From Rhodanobacteraceae bacterium (lineage in GTDB: Bacteria > Pseudomonadota > Gammaproteobacteria > Xanthomonadales > Ahniellaceae), in assembly GCA_016708465.1 (NCBI GenBank), contig JADJFT010000010.1, forward strand, positions 1 through 64,000: a DNA stretch of 64,000 nucleotides, written 5' to 3'. The position numbers and the translations under genes were made by a program. Under the pieces are notes generated by a model. That model searched no databases, was not told the DNA's origin, and worked only from the letters and a program-made list of their open reading frames with translations. Each line of letters opens with the position of its first letter. The first letter of the stretch is position 1. This document shows positions 1 through 10,548 of this stretch, piece after piece.

Positions 1-1
1 C

Positions 2-124
2 CAAGCCGGTATTCGAGCGGTGATCCAACCGGGCGGTTCGATGCGCGATGCCGAAGTCATCGCCGCCGCGAACGAACATGGGTTGGCGATGGTCTTCACC
101 GGCATCCGCCATTTCCGCCATTGA
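2..124 (+). CDS. purH: PurH C-terminus (AICAR transformylase/IMP cyclohydrolase), partial
   Basis: Only the last 40 codons are inside the window. The reading frame gives IQPGGSMRDAEVIAAA and ends FTGIRHFRH, which is the highly conserved C-terminus of the bifunctional PurH enzyme. PurH carries out the last two steps of de novo IMP synthesis: formylation of AICAR and ring closure. purD follows 49 bases downstream on the same strand, the usual purH-purD purine arrangement. The gene runs off the left edge of the window. Confidence 0.9.
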   Translation, partial: QAGIRAVIQPGGSMRDAEVIAAANEHGLAMVFTGIRHFRH

Positions 125-173
125 TTTTGTCGCCTCCCCTTGTGCAGAGGGGAGCGGTCAGGAGGGTGTACGC

Positions 174-1465
174 ATGAAAGTCTTGGTGATCGGTTCCGGC
201 GGCCCGCGAACACGCACTCTACCGGAAGTTGAAGCGGTCGATCCGCGTGTCGGAAGTGATCGTTGCGCCCGGCAATGCCGGTACCGCACGCGAACACGGA
301 TTGCGCAATGTGGCTGTGCGCATCGATGACATCGATGGCTTGTTGGCACTGGCGCAACACGAACGCATCGACCTGACCGTAGTCGGTCCCGAGGTGCCGC
401 TGGTACTCGGCGTGGTCGATCGCTTCCGCAATGCCGGGCTGCGAATCTTCGGGCCGCGCGCGGCTGCGGCGCCGCTCGAAGGCTCGAAGGCGTTCGCCAA
501 GGACGTCCTCGCCCGCCATCGCATCCCGACTGCGGAAATACCAAGTCTTCTGCACTCGGACCGGCTCGCCTTACTATGTGCGTCGCGAAGGTGCGCCGAT
601 CGTGATCAAGGCGGATGGGCTCGCGGCCGGCAAGGGTGTCGTTGTTGCGCTGACGCTCGGCGACGCCGAACAAGCCTTGCGTGACATGCTCGGCGGACAA
701 AGCCTTGGCGATGCCGGCGCGCGCGTCGTGGTTGAAGAGTTTCTCGACGGCGAGGAAGCCAGCTTCATCGCCATCTGCGACGGCGAGCACGCACTGGCGA
801 TGGCGACCAGCCAGGACCACAAACGCGCTTACGATGGCGACCTCGGCCCGAACACCGGCGGCATGGGCGCTTATTCACCGGCTCCGGTCATTACGGCCGA
901 TATTCACCAGCGCGTCATCGACAGCGTTATTCAGCCGACACTGGCGGGCATGCGCTTGGACGGTCATCCGTTCATCGGCTTCCTCTATGCCGGGCTGATG
1001 ATCAATAGAAACGAACGAGATCAAGGTGCTTGGGTTCCAACGTCCGCTTCGGCGACCCGAAAAACCCAGCCGATTCTGCTGCGCCTGCAATCGGACCTCG
1101 TCGATTTGCTCGAAACGGCACTGAATGGCCGTCTGCATGAAGCCACCGCTGTCTGGGATCCGCGCCCGGCGATCGGTGTGGTGGTGGCCGCGTATTGATC
1201 CAGCGCAAGGTACGCAATGGCGATATCATCTTACGGCTCTCCGACGCGTATACACGCACCGGATACCAAGACACTTTCGACTGCCGGTACCAAACTCGAC
1301 GGTGGCAATGTCGTCAGCGCGGGTGGCCGTATGCTCACCGTTTGCGCACTCGGAAGCGACATCGGCGAGGCGCGCGCAAAGGCCTACGCCGAAATCGACA
1401 AGCTCCAGATCGACGGCGCGCACTGGCGCCGCGACATCGCTCACCGAGCGATCGGACGCAGCTGA
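174..1465 (+). pseudogene. purD: Phosphoribosylamine-glycine ligase PurD, multiply frameshifted
   Basis: PurD ligates glycine to phosphoribosylamine (purine synthesis step 2) and has an ATP-grasp fold. The start MKVLVIGSGG is followed at about 205 by an extra C in a C run that breaks the GGREHAL motif. The protein then continues in other frames: VIVAPGNAGTAREHGL, then IVIKADGLAAGKGVVVA, DLGPNTGGMGAYSP, QPILLRLQSDLVDLLE, GGNVVSAGGR, and the end RRDIAHRAIG. Frame changes fall near 205, 535, 1020-1065, 1195 and 1285. All expected PurD blocks are present in order and total length is normal (about 430 aa). The breaks are single-base events with no missing segment, which suggests sequence error and not loss of an essential purine gene. 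Confidence 0.85.
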
Positions 1466-1592
1466 CCGACAGCGTCTCACCCACGAATTCAGTGTTGCCC
1501 GACCTCCGCCCCAAGGCTGATGTCGCGCAGTGGGCGCCGCGCTTAGACTTTACGATCGGCCGTCGCAGAGACGGTAGCGCTGGAGATCCGTT

Positions 1593-3524
1593 GTGACCAA
1601 TTCATTGAGCTATCGAGGCACGCTTGCAGCGGCCATCGCCTTGCTGCTGTGCGCCGCGCCCACTGCGTTTGCGGCAAACGCGGACGCGGACGCCGACGCC
1701 GAAGCAACCACCGGCGACGACACACCGATTCACCGTACCGAACGGGTGGTGGTTTCAGCGAAAGGTACGGCTGCGGACGTTCCCGACGCACTTGCAACCG
1801 AAGTCGTGCTCGTCGAAGACGCGATTGCGTGGCCGTCCGATTTTCAGGACCTGATCACGCGCGTGCCCGGGGTTGGCGCAACCGGACAGAACGGCATCGT
1901 CGAGGCGTTCTCGATCCGTGGCAGCGGCGCGAATAACGTCGGCATTCTGTATGCCGGCATGCCGCTCAGCGCTCAGCGTCGTGCCGGCGTTCCGGTGTCG
2001 TTCGTCGAACCGGCGCTACTTGGCTCGATCACCGTCACGCGCGGCCCTGCGGTCGTGCATTATAGTCAGGGCGCGCTCACCGGAGCCGCGTCCGGTCGAA
2101 CCGCGCTGGTTCGCGCTGCCGTATGCGAGCGCAAGCTACGCCAATGGCGGCGACGAGTTCGTCCTCGCCGCCGGTTTCGGTAGCGATACCTTCTCCGTCA
2201 GTGCCGCGCACCATCGCGCGAACGACACGCAGGCGCCCAACGGTACGCCGCTGCATACCCAGTTCGAACGTGCCAGCGCCGTCTTGCAATACCGTCAGCA
2301 ATTCGATGACATCGAACTTGATGCAATGTTGTCGCCATCGCGTACCGATGACATCGGCAAGTCGAACAGTCGATTTCCGACGCGTAACACGACCTATCCG
2401 CACGACGACCATACCGTTGGGCGCGTGCGTGTGCGCCACAGCAACGGCTTCGAAGCCAGCATCCAAGGCCACGATCAAAGCCTGCGTACTTGGAACAGGC
2501 GCCCCGGATTTGCCGATACGTTTGCCGATGTGCAAAGCCTCGACCTTGGCGCGACCGTGCAACAGACCTTCGAAGTCGGCGATTTCGTCAATAACCTTGG
2601 TCTCGAATACCTCGGGCGAGGCAACGTCGACGCGTTCGACGCCAGTGGCACGATCGGCAATCGTCGCTATACGTTGCGTGATGCGCGCGAGCAAAGCTGG
2701 TCGTTGTTCGCGATCAGTGACTGGGCGGTCGCATCGAACGTTGCGCTCGAGTTCGGTGCGCGCCATTCCACGATCGACCAGAGCCAGGCGGGCGCGCAAC
2801 TCGATGACGGCGATACCGCCCTCACTGCCGGCGCCGTCTGGACCCCGAACGACGCACATCGGCTCAGTCTCAACATCGCAGTGGCTATCGCTTCGCGACG
2901 CTCGAAGAACGATTTTTCAGTGGTGTCACCGCACAAGGCGAAGTGCTCGGCAATCCGGACCTCGGCTCCGAGCATTCCGTCGGTATCGATGTTGGCCATT
3001 CGTGGACCGGCGGCGCATGGCATAGCGAGGTCCACCTGTGGCGCACCGACGTCGATGATCTGATCCAACTCACTGCGTTCTTGCCCGTCAATGGTTTTCG
3101 AAGATCAGTGCGGCCAAACTCGGGGTGAGACCATCCTGCGTTGGACGCCGACCGGCGACTTGTCGCGGTACGCGGCAGCGTGGCGGTCGTTCGCAGCGAT
3201 GACGTACACCGGCAGTCCACTGTTCGGCAGCCCGCCGGTCACCGCAGAAGTTGAGGCGAAGTACCGCTTTGGCGATGATTGGACCGCGGGTGCACGCTAC
3301 ATGCACCGTTGGACGCTCGATCGACCGGGCTTCGAGGAAGTAGCGCGCGGCGCGGTCGATGTGGTTGACGCGGAGGTCAACTACGATCTCGGCGGCGGAC
3401 TCGACGTCGGCATCTACGCGCAGAATCTGTTCGACGAAAACTATTTCGGAACAGCAGATGCGCTGTCGGCACTGGCGCCGGAACGATCACGTTTCGGTGT
3501 CCGGATGACTTGGCGACGCGCTGA
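1593..3524 (+). pseudogene. TonB-dependent receptor (outer membrane), frameshifted
   Basis: This is an outer-membrane ligand-gated porin of about 640 aa. The GTG start is followed by a signal peptide (AAAIALLLCAAPTAFA) and a plug domain: RTERVVVSAKGTA, DLITRVPGVG, FSIRGSGANNVG and LLGSITVTRGP. The beta-barrel follows in other frames, ending with YAQNLFDENYFG and RFGVRMTW, the usual C-terminal strand signature. Frame changes occur near 2090, 2880 and 3105, and probably near 3515, where a shift would give a TGA at 3522-3524. The substrate cannot be read from the sequence. It converges on the redoxin gene downstream. The small size would fit a siderophore, cobalamin or metal receptor, but this is not resolved. 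Confidence 0.75.
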
Positions 3525-3540
3525 CCGGCGCGACTTGCCG

Positions 3541-4112
3541 TCAAAGCCACGCGAACAGCGGCGGAATAGGCGTCCGCGTACCCATTCCTCCAGCGCGTCG
3601 CGGTCGAACGCACCGGCATGGCGTTTGACGATACGACCGTCGGCGCCGATCAACACCGTATACGGCAGCACGCCACGCGTATTGCCGAATGCCAGCGATT
3701 CATCGGGGCCATCTCGTGGACCCCGGCAGGATCGGGTAGGACACCGGCGTTCGGCCAGATAGTCGCGCGGCCGCGGCCGGCTCGACCGCCACGCCGATCA
3801 CCTGCCAGTCCGGGTGCGCACGCGCGAAGGCATCGAGCACCGGCATCTCGCTTTCGGCGCAGGGTGGTCACCAGCTGGTCCGGAATTCAACAAGATCGGC
3901 CGGCCATCAAACCGCGACAACGGAACCACGGTGCCGGCCAAATCAGGCAGCGCAAAATCGGGGCGATGCTCGCCAATCGGCACAACGCCCGGCGTCGGCA
4001 CCTCCAGCTGCGGCGCGAAACGCTGGTACCGCAAATGGCGCGCGAGCATAAATCCGCCGGCAACGGCAGTGATCACAAGGATGGCGATGAACAACAGGTG
4101 GCGAAGCGACAT
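3541..4112 (-). pseudogene. TlpA/ResA-like redoxin with in-frame UGA at the first active-site Cys, frameshifted
   Basis: The N-terminus MSLRHLLFIAILVITAVAGG is a membrane anchor, followed by the redoxin blocks HRPDFALPDLAG, MPVLDAFARAHPDWQ, VIGVAVEP and LPYTVLIGADGRIVKRH. This is a periplasmic thiol-disulfide oxidoreductase of the TlpA family. At the active site the frame reads TSW-UGA-PPC, so the first cysteine of the W-C-x-x-C motif is replaced by a TGA codon (complement 3868-3870). There are also frame changes near 3884, 3770, 3735 and 3556. With the last one corrected, the protein ends FAWL at a TGA at 3541. The gene is convergent with the receptor gene. Selenocysteine is possible, but a sequence error is more likely given the surrounding indels. 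Confidence 0.65.
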
Positions 4113-4169
4113 CCGCCCAGTCTACCCGTGTCGCCAGTATCATCACGGTTTTTCCGGGAACCACTGCCG

Positions 4170-5194
4170 ATGCATGCACGCCTGTCCTTGCTATTGCTGA
4201 TCCTGCTGGCTGGTGCGAGCAGCAGCGTGCTCGCCCTGCAAATGCCGATCTACGAAGGTACGGCGGTGCTGGCGGCCGGGCAGGATGAGCAAGATGACGG
4301 CGCCCTGCGCGCGGCGCTGACGAACGTGCTGATGAAAGTCTCGGGCGATCGCAGTGTCACCACGGACGCCGGGCTCGGATCCGTGCTTGGCGACGCGCGT
4401 CGCATCGCGCTGACGGTCACTACGCGCACGCTCGCCGACGGCACCCGCTTGCTGGTCGCTAACTTCGATCCGGGCGCGGTGCATGATCGACTGGCCTAGG
4501 CCGCCGTCCGGTCTGGCATGACGACCGGCCACCGGTGTTGGTCTGGCTGGGTATCGACGATGGCAATCAGAAGCAAATCGCGAGTGCCAACCAGATTGCC
4601 GCGCTCAGCGCGATGACCGGGCGCGCCCAGCAGCGTGGCCTACCGATCTTGCTGCCACGCATGGACGCGGTTGATCAGAACCGTATTAATCCGGTGACGC
4701 TGTGGGGCGCACCAGCACAAACCATACTCGCGGCTGGGCAACGCTACGGCGTGCAAACCATGTTGGTGATCCGGCTTAGCCGCGGCATGCCTTGGCGCGC
4801 GCGATACACGCTGATCGACGGTCGCAACACGGAGGAATGGGAACAGAGCGACGCGCAGTCAAACGCCCTGCTCGGTGCGGCGATCGATGGTGCGACGGAT
4901 CGCATGGCGCGGCGCTACGCGGTCGAGCGTCAAGGTAGTTCGATCGGCAGCGTCGACTGGTGGATCGACGGCATTCGCTCGCCGCAGGACTACGCCGCCG
5001 CCGCCGGCTACCTCCAGCGCCTCGAGTTCATTCGCGATTTGCGCGTGCTGCGTGCCGAAGGCGAAAGCCTGCAAGTACACCTCGATCTCGCGGTCGGCGA
5101 ACGCCGCCTGCGCCAGTTACTGGCCATCGATGGTCGCATCGAGTTACTCGATGCCCAATCGGACCGATTGTCGCGCCTGCGCCTGGTGCATTGA
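4170..5194 (+). pseudogene. DUF2066 domain protein, single frameshift
   Basis: This is an exported protein of about 340 aa of unknown function, known from gammaproteobacteria including xanthomonads (DUF2066). The signal peptide LSLLLLILLAGASSSVLA is followed by ALTNVLMKVSGDRSV, then, after a one-base frame change near 4497, by RPVWHDDRPPVLVWLGIDDG. It continues to the end in one frame (RLRQLLAIDGRIEL). Start ATG 4170 was chosen because it begins the signal peptide. An AI-2E family permease and hda follow on the same strand, as expected for this family, so they may form one transcription unit. No catalytic motif is visible. Confidence 0.75.
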
Positions 5195-5240
5195 TGCGAC
5201 GATGCCGGGTGGCCCGCGTGACGCGTGAATGGAGCACAAC

Positions 5241-6364
5241 ATGATCGACGATCGCCGGGTTTGGTCGTGGTTGCTGATCGCTGTTGTCATCGGCGGCATG
5301 CTGTATTTCCTCGCGCCGGTGCTGACGCCGTTCGCACTCTCGGCGCTGTTTGCCTATCTTGGCAACCCGCTGGTCGAACGGCTCGCTGCGAAGCGCATGT
5401 CGCGGGTCAGCGCGGTGGCGATCGTATTCCTGCTGATGACGCTGGCCGTGGCTTTGATGCTCGCGATCATCCTGCCGGCACTGTTTGATCAGGCGCGCAG
5501 CGTGCCGGGCTATATCGACACCCTGCACACTTGGTATGACCGTGTTGCGGCGCCGTGGCTGAAGAGTGAGTTCGGTTTCACGCTGACGGCACTCGATCCC
5601 GGACGCGCCTTCGCCAGTCTCAGGACGCATCTCGATGACATCGGCCGCTTTATGCCAAAGCTGCTTGGTGGGCTGACCACGTCGGGCGCCGCGGTGATGG
5701 GTTGGGTTGCGAACCTGTTGCTGATCCCGCTGATCACCTTTTATCTGATGCGCGACTGGAAGCAGATGATCAGCCGTGCATGCACTGATTCCGCATCCGT
5801 TGGAGCCGACGGTGGCGCAGCTCGCGCGAGTCCGACCAGATCCTGGGCAGCTTCCTGCGCGGACAAACCAGCGTCGTCTTCGCGCTTGCCGCAATGTATG
5901 CGATCGGACTGTCGCTGGCCGGGCTCAAGTTCGGCATGTTGATCGGCATCGTCGCCGGTGTCTGCAGTTTCGTGCCCTACCTCGGCCCGGTGGTCGGCAT
6001 CATCGGCGGACTGGTCTCCGCCATCGTCAGCGGCGGCGACATTTGGATCAATGTGGCGTTGGTGATCACGGTCTTCTCGATCGGCCAGATCATCGAGGGC
6101 TTCTACCTGACACCAAAACTGGTCGGCGAAAGCATCGGCTTGCATCCGGTCGCGGTGATCTTCGCGGTGTTGGCCGGCGGTCAGCTGTTCGGTTTCTTCG
6201 GTGTGCTGCTGGCGCTGCCAACGGCTGCGGTCATCGTGGTCGTGTTGCGGCATACGCGCGAGCGCTATCTCGCCAGCGAGATCTATGGCGCTGAAGCCAT
6301 CCCGACGCCGACAGCAGCAACCGAACCGACATCGGTCGAAACGCCGCAGGATCCGCCGGTGTGA
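5241..6364 (+). pseudogene. AI-2E family transporter (PerM-like), two frameshifts
   Basis: This is a multi-pass inner-membrane protein of the AI-2E exporter/PerM family, about 370 aa. Start ATG 5241 has GGAG seven bases upstream. Hydrophobic segments include LLIAVVIGGMLYFLAPVLT, AIVFLLMTLAVALMLAIILP and VANLLLIPLITFYLMRDWK. The conserved C-terminal part has FVPYLGPVVGIIGG, IEGFYLTPKLVGESIGLHP and FGFFGVLLALPTAA. Frame changes fall near 5775 and 5826 and remove only a base each. The stop overlaps the GTG start of hda by four bases, so the two are translationally coupled. Family members transport varied small molecules; the substrate here is unknown. Confidence 0.8.
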
Positions 6365-7055
6365 CCCTTCGGCAGTTGCCTCTGGCTTTGCGCTTCCCAC
6401 AAGGCGCCCGTTTCGACCGCTACGCCGCCGATGGCAATGAGGCGGTGGTAGCCGCATTGCGCACATTTGCCGAGACACCGCGCCCGCCCGGATTATTGTT
6501 AACCGGCGCCAGCGGTACCGGCAAAAACCCATCTGGCAATGGCGGTGGCGGCCGCGGCTTCTGACTTACGCCTTGCTGCCACTCGCCGAACTCGGCCTCC
6601 AGGCCGAGGCCGCGATGGCCGCAACCGCAGCACGGGCATTGGTGGTGATCGATGATGTCGATGCCATCGCTGGTCGGCACCGCGCCGAAGTCGGTCTGTT
6701 CGATTTGTTCAATCGCACCCGCGATGCCGGCGGCACCTTGCTGTTCACCGCGCCAGCCGCGGTACCGAGGCTTGGCATTGGGCTGCCCGACCTCGCCTCG
6801 CGGCTCGCCAGCCTCGGGCTGCTCGGTCTGCAGCCACTCAGCGACAACGCGCGCCGCCGAGTCATTCACGAACGTGGTACGGCGCGCGGCATGGACGTCG
6901 GCGACGACGTGCTCGACTTTCTGTTCCGCCGCTACCCGCGCGACCTCGGTGCACTGCTCGACCTGCTCGATCGCCTTGATCGCGCGACACTGGCGCGCAA
7001 ACGCCGCCTCACGCTGCAACTGGTGCGCGACGTGATCCGCGATGCGGACGACTGA
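6361..7055 (+). pseudogene. hda: DnaA regulatory inactivator Hda, frameshifted
   Basis: Hda is a DnaA-like AAA+ protein that, with the beta clamp, stimulates DnaA-ATP hydrolysis after initiation. The N-terminus carries a clamp-binding-like QLPLALRFP. The Walker A region GASGTGK runs into a five-A run at 6533-6537, where one extra A breaks the frame (expected KTHLAMAVAAAASD). A second shift near 6575 restores PLAELGLQAEAA. The rest is one frame, with Walker B ALVVIDDVDAIAG, LASLGLLGLQPLSD and RRYPRDLGALLDLLDRLD. Total length is about 230 aa, as expected. The shift in a homopolymer makes sequencing error likely. The start overlaps the permease stop (GTGA). Confidence 0.85.
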
Positions 7056-7718
7056 TCACCACGGCAGCACCTCGCCGTTGGCGTGCCAGAACGTCCCGCT
7101 GTTCCTCGCATTCAAGGCGTCGATGCGCGCGATCAACAGATTTGCCGACTCGGCCGCGTCGATCTGGCCTTTGCCTGCGGTCATGCGTGTGCGCACGTAC
7201 CCGGGATGCAGCAGCGCGACGGCCACATCCTGCCGCGCAAGATCGATCGCCAGCGATTTCGCACCCGCATTCAGCGCCGCCTTGCTCATTCGATAACCGT
7301 AGTAGCCGCCGGAGCCATTGTCGGCGACCGAGCCCATGCGACTGGTGATGAAGGCGAGCTTGCACGGACCGGCGAGATGCGCCTGCAGGTCCTGGGTGAG
7401 CAGAATTGGCGCAAATGCGTTGACCGCCATCTGCGCCTCAAGCGACTCGCCGCTCACCGTGCCAAGTGCATCGTCGGCAAGCACCCCGGCGTTATGCACG
7501 ACGATGTCCAGTTTGCGCGCGCCGAGTACCTGCACGATGCGCTGGCGACCGGCACCGTCGCGCACGTCAGCGCCCTCGACGACCTCCATTCCAGCGCGCG
7601 CTTCCGTGTGCGGCCATTGCCGTACCGCCGCCACCACCTGATCGCCACGCGCCGCAAACTGCCGCGCCAATTCAAGACCGATACCAGCGGATGCGCCGGT
7701 GACAAGAACCAAAGCCAT
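7056..7718 (-). CDS. Short-chain dehydrogenase/reductase
   Basis: Classical SDR of 220 aa. It has the cofactor motif TGASAGIGLELA at residues about 7-18, NAG at about 80, and the catalytic YxxxK as YRMSKAALN near residue 148. The preceding serine block reads FITSRMGSVAD. The start at 7718 is supported by AAGGAG eight bases upstream; an in-frame ATG further upstream at 7751 has no such site. The substrate is unknown. The gene is divergent from tsaD and convergent with hda, so it stands alone. Confidence 0.85.
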   Translation of the reverse strand: MALVLVTGASAGIGLELARQFAARGDQVVAAVRQWPHTEARAGMEVVEGADVRDGAGRQRIVQVLGARKLDIVVHNAGVLADDALGTVSGESLEAQMAVNAFAPILLTQDLQAHLAGPCKLAFITSRMGSVADNGSGGYYGYRMSKAALNAGAKSLAIDLARQDVAVALLHPGYVRTRMTAGKGQIDAAESANLLIARIDALNARNSGTFWHANGEVLPW

Positions 7719-7782
7719 GTGTCGCTCCTTCACGTCGGGAATACCAGTCATTGTCGCGCGAACCGTTACAATCCGCGCCCTG

Positions 7783-8796
7783 ATGCGCGTCCTCGGAATT
7801 GAATCCTCCTGCGATGAAACCGGCGTGGCTGTCTACGACACCGCCCGAGGCTTGCGCGCGCACACTGTTTACAGCCAGATCGCCCTGCATCAGGCCTATG
7901 GCGGCGTGGTCCCCGAACTGGCGTCGCGCGACCATGTTCGCAAGCTGCTGCCACTGCTCCGCGAAACTCTCGCTTCCGCACATCTGACGCTGCGCGATCT
8001 TGATGGCATCGCCTACACCAGCGGGCCGGGACTGGTTGGCGCATTGTTGGTCGGCGCCGCGACCGCGCGGGCGTTGGCGTGGTCGCTGGATCTACCGGCG
8101 ATTGGCGTGCATCACATGGAAGGTCATTTGCTCGCTCCCTTGCTTGAACCCGATGCACCGCAGCCGCCATTCGTGGCGCTGCTGGTCTCCGGCGGGCACA
8201 CGCAACTGATCGCCGTGCGTGCGATCGGCGATTACACGCTGATCGGCGACACCCTCGATGATGCCGTCGGTGAAGCCTTCGATAAAACCGCGAAGATGAT
8301 GGGCCTGCCCTATCCGGGTGGTCCGGAGTTGGCGGCACAGGCGGCGCACGGCGTATCCGGGCGCTTCAGCTTTTCGCGCCCGATGTGCGACCGGCCTGGT
8401 CTCGATTTCAGTTTCTCCGGCCTGAAAACCCAAGTACTGCTGGCTTGGGAGAAGTCAGACCGTTCCGAGCAGACTCGCGCCGATATCGCGCGCGCGTTCG
8501 AGGAAGCAGCGACTGAGACGCTGACGATCAAATGTCGGCGCGCACTGGCCGAGACCGGCATGCGCACACTGATCGTCGCCGGCGGTGTTGGCGCGAATCT
8601 GCGGCTGCGTGCATTGCTGCAATCTGCGGGCCGCAAGGAAGGCTTCGCCGTGGCGTTTCCACGCCCGGAGTTCTGCACCGACAACGGCGCGATGATCGCC
8701 TTCGCCGGCGCGCTGCGCCTGGTTGCCGGTGAACACCAAGATGCGGCGATTGCAGTGCGTCCGCGCTGGCCGCTGGAAGAATTACTGAAGGTATGA
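7783..8796 (+). CDS. tsaD: tRNA N6-threonylcarbamoyladenosine synthase subunit TsaD
   Basis: TsaD transfers the threonylcarbamoyl group to A37 of ANN-decoding tRNAs, together with TsaB and TsaE. The 337-aa frame begins MRVLGIESSCDETGVAVYD and has the metal-binding HHMEGHL, the ASKH-fold LLVSGGHTQL, DDAVGEAFDK, and the C-terminal VAGGVGANLRLR and EFCTDNGAMIA. Length and all motifs are normal and the gene is intact. Its stop overlaps the folB start by four bases, so tsaD-folB-folK form one coupled operon. In many gammaproteobacteria tsaD sits opposite rpsU; here its partner is folate synthesis. Confidence 0.97.
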   Translation: MRVLGIESSCDETGVAVYDTARGLRAHTVYSQIALHQAYGGVVPELASRDHVRKLLPLLRETLASAHLTLRDLDGIAYTSGPGLVGALLVGAATARALAWSLDLPAIGVHHMEGHLLAPLLEPDAPQPPFVALLVSGGHTQLIAVRAIGDYTLIGDTLDDAVGEAFDKTAKMMGLPYPGGPELAAQAAHGVSGRFSFSRPMCDRPGLDFSFSGLKTQVLLAWEKSDRSEQTRADIARAFEEAATETLTIKCRRALAETGMRTLIVAGGVGANLRLRALLQSAGRKEGFAVAFPRPEFCTDNGAMIAFAGALRLVAGEHQDAAIAVRPRWPLEELLKV

Positions 8797-9158
8797 CCAT
8801 GGACATCGTCTTCGTCGAAGCCCTGAAGATCGACACCCTGATCGGCATCTACGACTGGGAACGCCGTGCCAAGCAACCGGTCGTGCTCGATCTGGAAATG
8901 GCCTTCGACAACCGCGTGCCGGCGGCGACCGATCGCATCGAGGACACACTCGACTACAAGGCGGTGTCGAAGCGGCTGGTGTCGCTCGTCGGCGACGCGC
9001 AGTTCGGGCTGGTCGAAACCTTGGCCGAACGCTGCGCCGAGATCGTGCTGGGCGAGTTCCAGGTTTCGTGGTTGCGCCTGCGTATCCGCAAGCCGGGCGC
9101 GGTACGTGGCGCCGCCGCTGTCGGCGTACAAATTGAGCGCGGACGGCGGCCGGACTGA
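8793..9158 (+). CDS. folB: Dihydroneopterin aldolase
   Basis: FolB converts dihydroneopterin to 6-hydroxymethyl-dihydropterin in folate synthesis. The 121-aa frame contains FVEALKIDTLIGIYDWER, the family signature, followed by TLDYKAVSKRL, the conserved LVETLAERCAEIVL block and the end RIRKPGAVRGAAAVGV. The start ATG 8793 overlaps the tsaD stop, and the stop overlaps the folK start at 9158. The next enzyme of the pathway is therefore encoded immediately downstream. Confidence 0.95.
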   Translation: MTMDIVFVEALKIDTLIGIYDWERRAKQPVVLDLEMAFDNRVPAATDRIEDTLDYKAVSKRLVSLVGDAQFGLVETLAERCAEIVLGEFQVSWLRLRIRKPGAVRGAAAVGVQIERGRRPD

Positions 9159-9649
9159 TGGGTCGCGCCTACCTGTCGCTCGGTTCCAACATCGAAGCGG
9201 ACGCGCATCTGCGCAGCGCCATCGCGGCATTGCGCGCACGCTTCGGCGACGTGCAGGTGTCGCCGGTATATCGCACCGTCGCGGTCGGTTTCGTCGGTGC
9301 AGAATTCCTCAATGCCGCCGCCATCATCGACAGCGACCTCGATCCATTCGCATTGAACGACTGGCTGCACGCCCTCGAAGACGCCCACGGCCGCGACCGC
9401 AGCGGGCCAAGATTCGGACCGCGTCCACTCGACATCGATATCGTTTTCTACGACGACCTCATCCTCGACGGCCCCGGCCATCTGCAAATTCCACGTGACG
9501 AACTCAAGCACGCCTTCGTGCTCAAACCACTTGCCGACCTCGTCCCCGACTTCGTGCACCCGCGCCTCGACCGCTCGCTTGCCGAACTGTGGTCGGCGTC
9601 GGCGATGACGATAGGGCCGACGGTCGATCTCGCATCGACAGGCGACTGA
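9158..9649 (+). CDS. folK: 2-amino-4-hydroxy-6-hydroxymethyldihydropteridine diphosphokinase
   Basis: HPPK pyrophosphorylates the FolB product with ATP, the next folate step. The 163-aa protein has the opening YLSLGSNIEADAHLRSAI, the YRTVAVGFVGAEFLNAA block, and the Mg/ATP-binding GPRPLDIDIVFYDD. LQIPRDELKHAFVLKPLADL then closes the family pattern. The start overlaps the folB stop by one base. The gene is intact. Confidence 0.95.
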   Translation: MGRAYLSLGSNIEADAHLRSAIAALRARFGDVQVSPVYRTVAVGFVGAEFLNAAAIIDSDLDPFALNDWLHALEDAHGRDRSGPRFGPRPLDIDIVFYDDLILDGPGHLQIPRDELKHAFVLKPLADLVPDFVHPRLDRSLAELWSASAMTIGPTVDLASTGD

Positions 9650-9697
9650 CATTGCCCTAGCGTTGCGCTCCGCGCATGGGGCGCGCTGGAGCGGGTC

Positions 9698-10542
9698 ATG
9701 TTCGAGAAGTTTTCGCGTAGTTGGACGCTGGTCAAGGCCAGTGCCGGCGTTCTTCGGCAGGACAAGGAATTGCTGGTCTTCCCGGTCATCTCGGTGATCG
9801 CCACGTTGCTGGTGATGGCGAGCTTCATCCTGCCGCTGTTCGGGCTACTCGACATGAAGGCGCTGGAACAGGGTGAGCGCGAACCGGTGTGGCTATACGT
9901 CTGGGCGTTCCTGTTCTACCTGACGCAGTATTTCGTCATCTTCTATTTCAACACTGCCCTGGTCGGCGCGGCCATGATCCGCCTGCGCGGCGGTGATCCA
10001 ACCGTGGCCGACGGCCTGAACATCGCCTGGTCCAAGGTCAGCACGATCTTCGGCTATGCGTTGATTGCCGCGACCGTCGGCATGATCCTGCGCGCGATCG
10101 AACAACGCGCCGGCGTGATCGGGCGCTGGGTCGCGGGCCTGCTCGGTGCCGGCTGGACGGTGATCACCTTTATGACCGTACCAATCCTCGTCAGCCGCGA
10201 CATCGGCCCGCTCGATGCGGTCAAGGAAAGTGCCCTGCTGCTGAAGAAGACCTGGGGCGAAAACCTGATCGGTCAGGTGGCGTTGGTGTCGTTTTCGGGC
10301 TGCTGCAGTTCGCGGTGATCGCACTGACGGTGGTCGCGGTCATTGCGGTCGCCGGCACGAAATCAGTGGCCTTGATCGTCACTGTCGTCGCGCTTGGCGT
10401 GATCACGATGATGGTACTGGCGCTGATCCAGTCGGCGCTGTCCGGCATCTATTCGGCGGCGCTGTATCGCCACGCGATGGGCGAAGACACGGTCGGCATG
10501 GACTCGCAAATGCTGGCTTCGGCGTTCGCAGCAAAGCGTTGA
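9698..10542 (+). pseudogene. DUF6159-type membrane protein, single frameshift
   Basis: This is a multi-pass membrane protein of about 280 aa, assigned to the DUF6159 family from its overall pattern. MFEKFSRSWTLVKASAGVLR begins the protein, followed by DKELLVFPVISVIATLLV and several hydrophobic segments. VSRDIGPLDAVKESALLLKK is the characteristic central stretch. A one-base shift near 10298 moves the tail into the frame that reads GLLQFAVIALT and then VLALIQSALSGIYSAALYRHA, ending at 10542. The function is unknown. Downstream comF converges on it with six bases between the stops. Confidence 0.7.
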
Positions 10543-10548
10543 TCCGGT

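Noticed and set aside
3525..3762. Continuation of the TonB receptor frame to 3762
   Set aside because: The barrel ends at RFGVRMTW; the extra residues are antisense to the redoxin C-terminus.
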